This document shows, piece by piece, positions 5,598 through 8,074 of a stretch of DNA of 8,074 bases. The translations under genes were made by a program, and so were the position numbers. Within the stretch, counting starts at the first letter, position 1, and every line of letters begins with the position of its first letter. The DNA is from an uncultured Lachnospiraceae bacterium (GTDB lineage: Bacteria; Bacillota; Clostridia; Lachnospirales; Lachnospiraceae): the NCBI GenBank assembly GCA_902772565.1, contig CACYBJ010000101.1, forward strand, positions 1 through 8,074, written 5' to 3'. The notes under the pieces were generated by a model. That model was given only the letters and a program-made list of their open reading frames with translations, was not told the DNA's origin and did not search any database.

Positions 5598-6923
5598 ATG
5601 AGTAAACCCATAGTTGCCATTGTAGGGCGTCCCAATGTAGGAAAATCCACGATTTTCAACGCCCTTGCAGGGGAGAGAATAAGCATAGTTAAAGACACTC
5701 CCGGCGTTACAAGAGACAGAATTTATGCAGATATTACATGGCTTAATCATGACTTTACTTTGATTGACACAGGCGGTATCGAGCCTGACAGTAAGGACAT
5801 GATGCTTAAGTACATGAGAGAACAGGCCGAAATCGCCATCGCCACAGCCGATGTTATCATTTTCCTTACAGACGTAAGGGAAGGTCTTGTGGATTCCGAC
5901 GGTAAAGTGGCAGATATGCTCCGCCGCTCCGGAAAGCCTGTTGTCCTTGCGGTAAACAAGGTGGACAGTTACGAAAAATATCAGGCAGATGTATACGAGT
6001 TCTACAACCTGGGGCTTGGAGATCCCTTCCCGGTTTCCGGTGCCAACAGACAGGGCTTCGGAGATCTTCTTGATGAAGTGGTTAAGTTCTTTGATGAACA
6101 GGAAGAGACCGAAGAAGAGGAAGAAATTCCGAAAATAGCCATTGTGGGCAAGCCGAACGTAGGCAAGTCCTCAATTGTAAACAGGCTCCTTGGTGAAAAC
6201 CGCGTAATCGTTTCTGACATTGCCGGTACCACAAGAGACGCTGTGGATACAAGAGTTACTTACAATGATAAGGACTATATTTTTATCGATACTGCAGGAC
6301 TCAGACGTAAGGCCAAGATCAAAGAGGACATCGAAAAGTTTTCCATGGTACGTACAGTTGCTGCTGTTGAGCGTGCGGACATCTGCGTGGTTGTAATCGA
6401 TGCCTCCGAAGGTGTTACGGAACAGGATGCCAAAATCGCCGGTATCGCTCATGATGCGGGCAAGGGTATCATTGTTGCGGTTAATAAGTGGGATTCCATC
6501 GAGAAAACCGACAAATCCGTTTATGAGCATGAGCGCAAAATCCGTGAAGTTCTTTCCTTCATGCCTTATGCAAGGGTTATCTTTATATCCGCCCTTACCG
6601 GCCAGAGACTTCCGAAGCTCTTTGAGAGCATCAGCGAAGTAATAGAGAATCAGAACCTGAGAGTTAAGACCGGCGTTCTTAACGAAATCCTTATGGAAGC
6701 CGTATCCCTTCAGCAGCCTCCTTCGGACAAGGGTAAGCGCTTAAGGATCTATTACATGACTCAGGTTGCGGTTAAACCTCCGACATTTGTAATATTTGTA
6801 AATGACAAGCAGCTGATGCATTTCTCCTACACACGTTATCTGGAAAACAGGATCAGAGATGCATTCGGTTTTGAAGGCACAAGCCTTAAATTTATCATTA
6901 GAGAGAAGAGCGACAAGGAATAG
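5598..6923 (+). CDS. der: Ribosome-associated GTPase Der (EngA)
   Basis: Der is an essential GTPase with two tandem Era-like G domains and a C-terminal KH-like domain, needed for 50S subunit maturation. In the first domain, G1 is GRPNVGKS (10-17), the G2 region PGVTRD (35-40), G3 DTGG (57-60) and G4 NKVD (120-123). In the second, G1 is GKPNVGKS (184-191), the G2 region AGTTRD (209-214), G3 DTAG (231-234) and G4 NKWD (296-299). The KH-like domain spans about 350-436. An acidic linker (168-176, mostly Glu) joins the G domains, as is usual. The ATG at 5598 gives 441 residues beginning MSKPIVAIVG, matching the family N-terminus, with TTGAGG (5587-5592) five bases upstream. An in-frame GTG at 5580 has a purine run too close to it and is rejected. 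plsY follows after four bases. Confidence 0.98.
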   Translation: MSKPIVAIVGRPNVGKSTIFNALAGERISIVKDTPGVTRDRIYADITWLNHDFTLIDTGGIEPDSKDMMLKYMREQAEIAIATADVIIFLTDVREGLVDSDGKVADMLRRSGKPVVLAVNKVDSYEKYQADVYEFYNLGLGDPFPVSGANRQGFGDLLDEVVKFFDEQEETEEEEEIPKIAIVGKPNVGKSSIVNRLLGENRVIVSDIAGTTRDAVDTRVTYNDKDYIFIDTAGLRRKAKIKEDIEKFSMVRTVAAVERADICVVVIDASEGVTEQDAKIAGIAHDAGKGIIVAVNKWDSIEKTDKSVYEHERKIREVLSFMPYARVIFISALTGQRLPKLFESISEVIENQNLRVKTGVLNEILMEAVSLQQPPSDKGKRLRIYYMTQVAVKPPTFVIFVNDKQLMHFSYTRYLENRIRDAFGFEGTSLKFIIREKSDKE

Positions 6924-6927
6924 TAAG

Positions 6928-7575
6928 ATGGATGTTCTTTTAAAGGCAGTGATCTGCTTTGTAATAGGATACGGCTGCGGAAATTTCTCCACGGCATGGT
7001 TGATCGGTAAGATCAAAAAAGTTGATTTCAGAAAAGTAGGAAGCGGTAACTTAGGTACCACCAATGTAATGAGAACCCTGGGTAAGAAGTATGGAATACT
7101 TACCTATGTGGGCGACTTTATCAAAGTTGTGGTTCCCGTGGTTTTGGTTGAGTATGTTATTTTTGCGGATGAAGACTATAACAGACTTTTGGGTCTTGTT
7201 ATCGGTCTCGGTGCCGTAATGGGCCATGTGTTTCCGTTCTGGCTCAAGTTTAAGGGCGGTAAGGGTGTTGCGGTAATGAGTGCCGTAATGGCTGTTTACA
7301 ACCCATGGCTGCTGCTCATAGGCTGGTGCCTGTTCTGGGGCATAGTACTTACAACAAAGTATGTTTCCTTAGGATCCATGGCCGCAGCGGTTTTATTCCC
7401 TATATTTGTATTTGTACATGATGCCATTATTGACGATAATCCTTACATTATCCCAATGATGTGCATAACCCTTTGTTATTCCGTGCTTGTTATATATATG
7501 CACAGAGCAAACATCCAGAGAATCTTAAACGGAACAGAAAACAAGATAGGCAAGAAGAAGGAAGCTCATGAGTAA
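6928..7575 (+). CDS. plsY: Glycerol-3-phosphate acyltransferase PlsY
   Basis: PlsY is an integral membrane enzyme that transfers an acyl group from acyl phosphate (made by PlsX) to glycerol 3-phosphate, forming lysophosphatidic acid in phospholipid synthesis. The 215-residue protein has about five hydrophobic segments (near 4-26, 60-80, 86-105, 117-165 as two helices, and 172-191). The conserved loops are present: GSGNLGTTNVMRTLGKKYG (38-56), GHVFPFWLKFKGGKGVA (99-115) and HRANIQRILNGTENKIG (192-208). In loop one the common GATN is GTTN, a mild variation. The ATG at 6928 follows AAGGA (6915-6919) and gives the normal length. A longer in-frame start inside der (6859) is rejected. Its position after der is common in Clostridia. 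The stop overlaps the start of the next gene. Confidence 0.97.
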   Translation: MDVLLKAVICFVIGYGCGNFSTAWLIGKIKKVDFRKVGSGNLGTTNVMRTLGKKYGILTYVGDFIKVVVPVVLVEYVIFADEDYNRLLGLVIGLGAVMGHVFPFWLKFKGGKGVAVMSAVMAVYNPWLLLIGWCLFWGIVLTTKYVSLGSMAAAVLFPIFVFVHDAIIDDNPYIIPMMCITLCYSVLVIYMHRANIQRILNGTENKIGKKKEAHE

Positions 7576-8074
7576 TACTCTGAAAATCGAAATTGTTATC
7601 GTGATTGTTCTGCTGGTTGCATTTATTCTGATACCTTCCGGCTCGAAAAAGAGATTTCAGTCCGGAAGCACCATGTATGAGCATAATGTAAAAGGCGGCA
7701 CGGTGATTGAAGGTCAGAATAATGCTGTAGCGAATGTTGATATTACATCCGGTACGGTTACTATTGTGAGCCCCTTTGGTGTTAAGGGCGGCCTTACTGC
7801 CTACGTAAGCGATAAGTTTACGGAGCCCGATGAGGAACTTCTTAAACCTCAGGCATCAGATTCTTCCGACGATTCGGATGATTCCGATGATGCAGGCGAC
7901 GATGATTCGGGAAATAAAGATAATAATTCTGACAGTGACGATAATGACGATGACGACTCTGACGGTAATTCCGATGATTCAGACGACTCGGATGACGATG
8001 ACGATTCGAATGATGATTCCGATGATTCCGATGACTCGAGTGACGATGACGATTCGGAAGATGACGATGTTGAC
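7568..8074 (+). CDS. Single-pass membrane protein with Asp/Ser-rich repeat tail, unrecognised, 3' end outside window
   Basis: I do not recognise this gene. The frame stays open from the ATG at 7568 to the window end (169 codons), so the product is incomplete. It begins with a short hydrophobic helix (about residues 9-23, rich in Ile/Val/Leu) followed by GSKKR. A compact region (about 34-83) with GGTVIEG and SGTVTIVSPFGVKGG looks beta-rich. From residue 98 on it is almost only Asp and Ser in SDD/SDDSDD units, with about 42 Asp in 72 residues and a single Lys. Such tracts occur in surface proteins with Ser-Asp repeats and in calcium-binding phosphoproteins. Topology is uncertain: the basic KKR after the helix favours a cytoplasmic C-terminus, whereas an outward tail would fit an envelope role. 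The start overlaps the plsY stop (ATGAGTAA) with AAGGAAG at 7558-7564, so it is co-translated with plsY. Confidence 0.85.
   Translation, partial: MSNTLKIEIVIVIVLLVAFILIPSGSKKRFQSGSTMYEHNVKGGTVIEGQNNAVANVDITSGTVTIVSPFGVKGGLTAYVSDKFTEPDEELLKPQASDSSDDSDDSDDAGDDDSGNKDNNSDSDDNDDDDSDGNSDDSDDSDDDDDSNDDSDDSDDSSDDDDSEDDDVD
7859..8074 (+). repeat. Degenerate Asp/Ser codon repeat tract
   Basis: The DNA for the acidic tail is a degenerate repeat of GAT/GAC with mixed Ser codons (TCC, TCG, TCA, TCT, AGT). One 15-bp unit, GACGATGACGATTCG, occurs exactly at 7994-8008 and again at 8042-8056, 48 bases (16 codons) apart. Varied codon use suggests the amino-acid pattern is kept by selection rather than by very recent expansion. 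Length variation between strains through slippage or recombination is likely. The tract continues past the window. Confidence 0.8.

Noticed and set aside
6859..6927. In-frame extension of plsY back into der
   Set aside because: It would add 23 residues lying in another frame of der. PlsY normally starts shortly before its first membrane helix, and AAGGA precedes ATG 6928.
7039..7068. GTTN instead of GATN in the first PlsY loop as a sign of altered activity
   Set aside because: It is a conservative change in an otherwise intact motif, and the other two catalytic loops are complete, so it is probably natural variation.
7859..8074. CRISPR-like or tandem satellite array at the window end
   Set aside because: The repetition follows the codon frame of an open Asp/Ser-rich coding sequence. 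There are no regular spacers or palindromic repeats.

Overview
The window looks like a chromosomal housekeeping segment of a moderately low-GC Firmicute, most likely a Lachnospiraceae member (Butyrivibrio/Pseudobutyrivibrio-like). This placement is an inference. It rests on gene order (rplS, lepB, rbgA, rnhB, yraN, then a DUF512 radical-SAM gene, der and plsY), strong Shine-Dalgarno sites and protein sequences close to clostridial homologues. No sequence search was possible. All genes lie on the + strand.

Layout. Bases 1-735 encode the C-terminal part of a surface protein with cell wall binding type 2 (CWB2) repeats, closed by a very strong intrinsic terminator (751-791). A gene-poor stretch (792-914) leads to an extended -10 promoter (915-943), a structured leader that probably belongs to the L19 autoregulatory class, and rplS (1019-1363), which has its own terminator (1383-1415). 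The next gap (1416-1548) holds a long imperfect inverted repeat just upstream of the type I signal peptidase gene.

From 1549 to the window end the genes are packed tightly, with gaps of about 0-41 bases or a small overlap and no recognisable terminator, so they probably form one long operon. The order is lepB (protein export), rbgA (50S assembly GTPase), rnhB (RNase HII), yraN (nuclease-fold protein), a PDZ/radical-SAM/DUF512 protein, der (double-Era GTPase for 50S assembly), plsY (glycerol-3-phosphate acyltransferase) and an unrecognised single-pass membrane protein. That last protein ends in an extreme Asp/Ser-rich repeat tract and runs off the window.

The themes are ribosome assembly (L19, RbgA, Der), genome maintenance (RNase HII, YraN) and the cell envelope (LepB, PlsY, the CWB2 protein, perhaps the SD-repeat protein). 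Most of this is conserved housekeeping. The least explained items are the SD-repeat protein after plsY, the long inverted repeat in front of lepB, the DUF512 radical-SAM protein of unknown function, and the separation of rplS from its usual rpsP-rimM-trmD neighbours. I found no clear evidence of a wholly new defence or mobile system.
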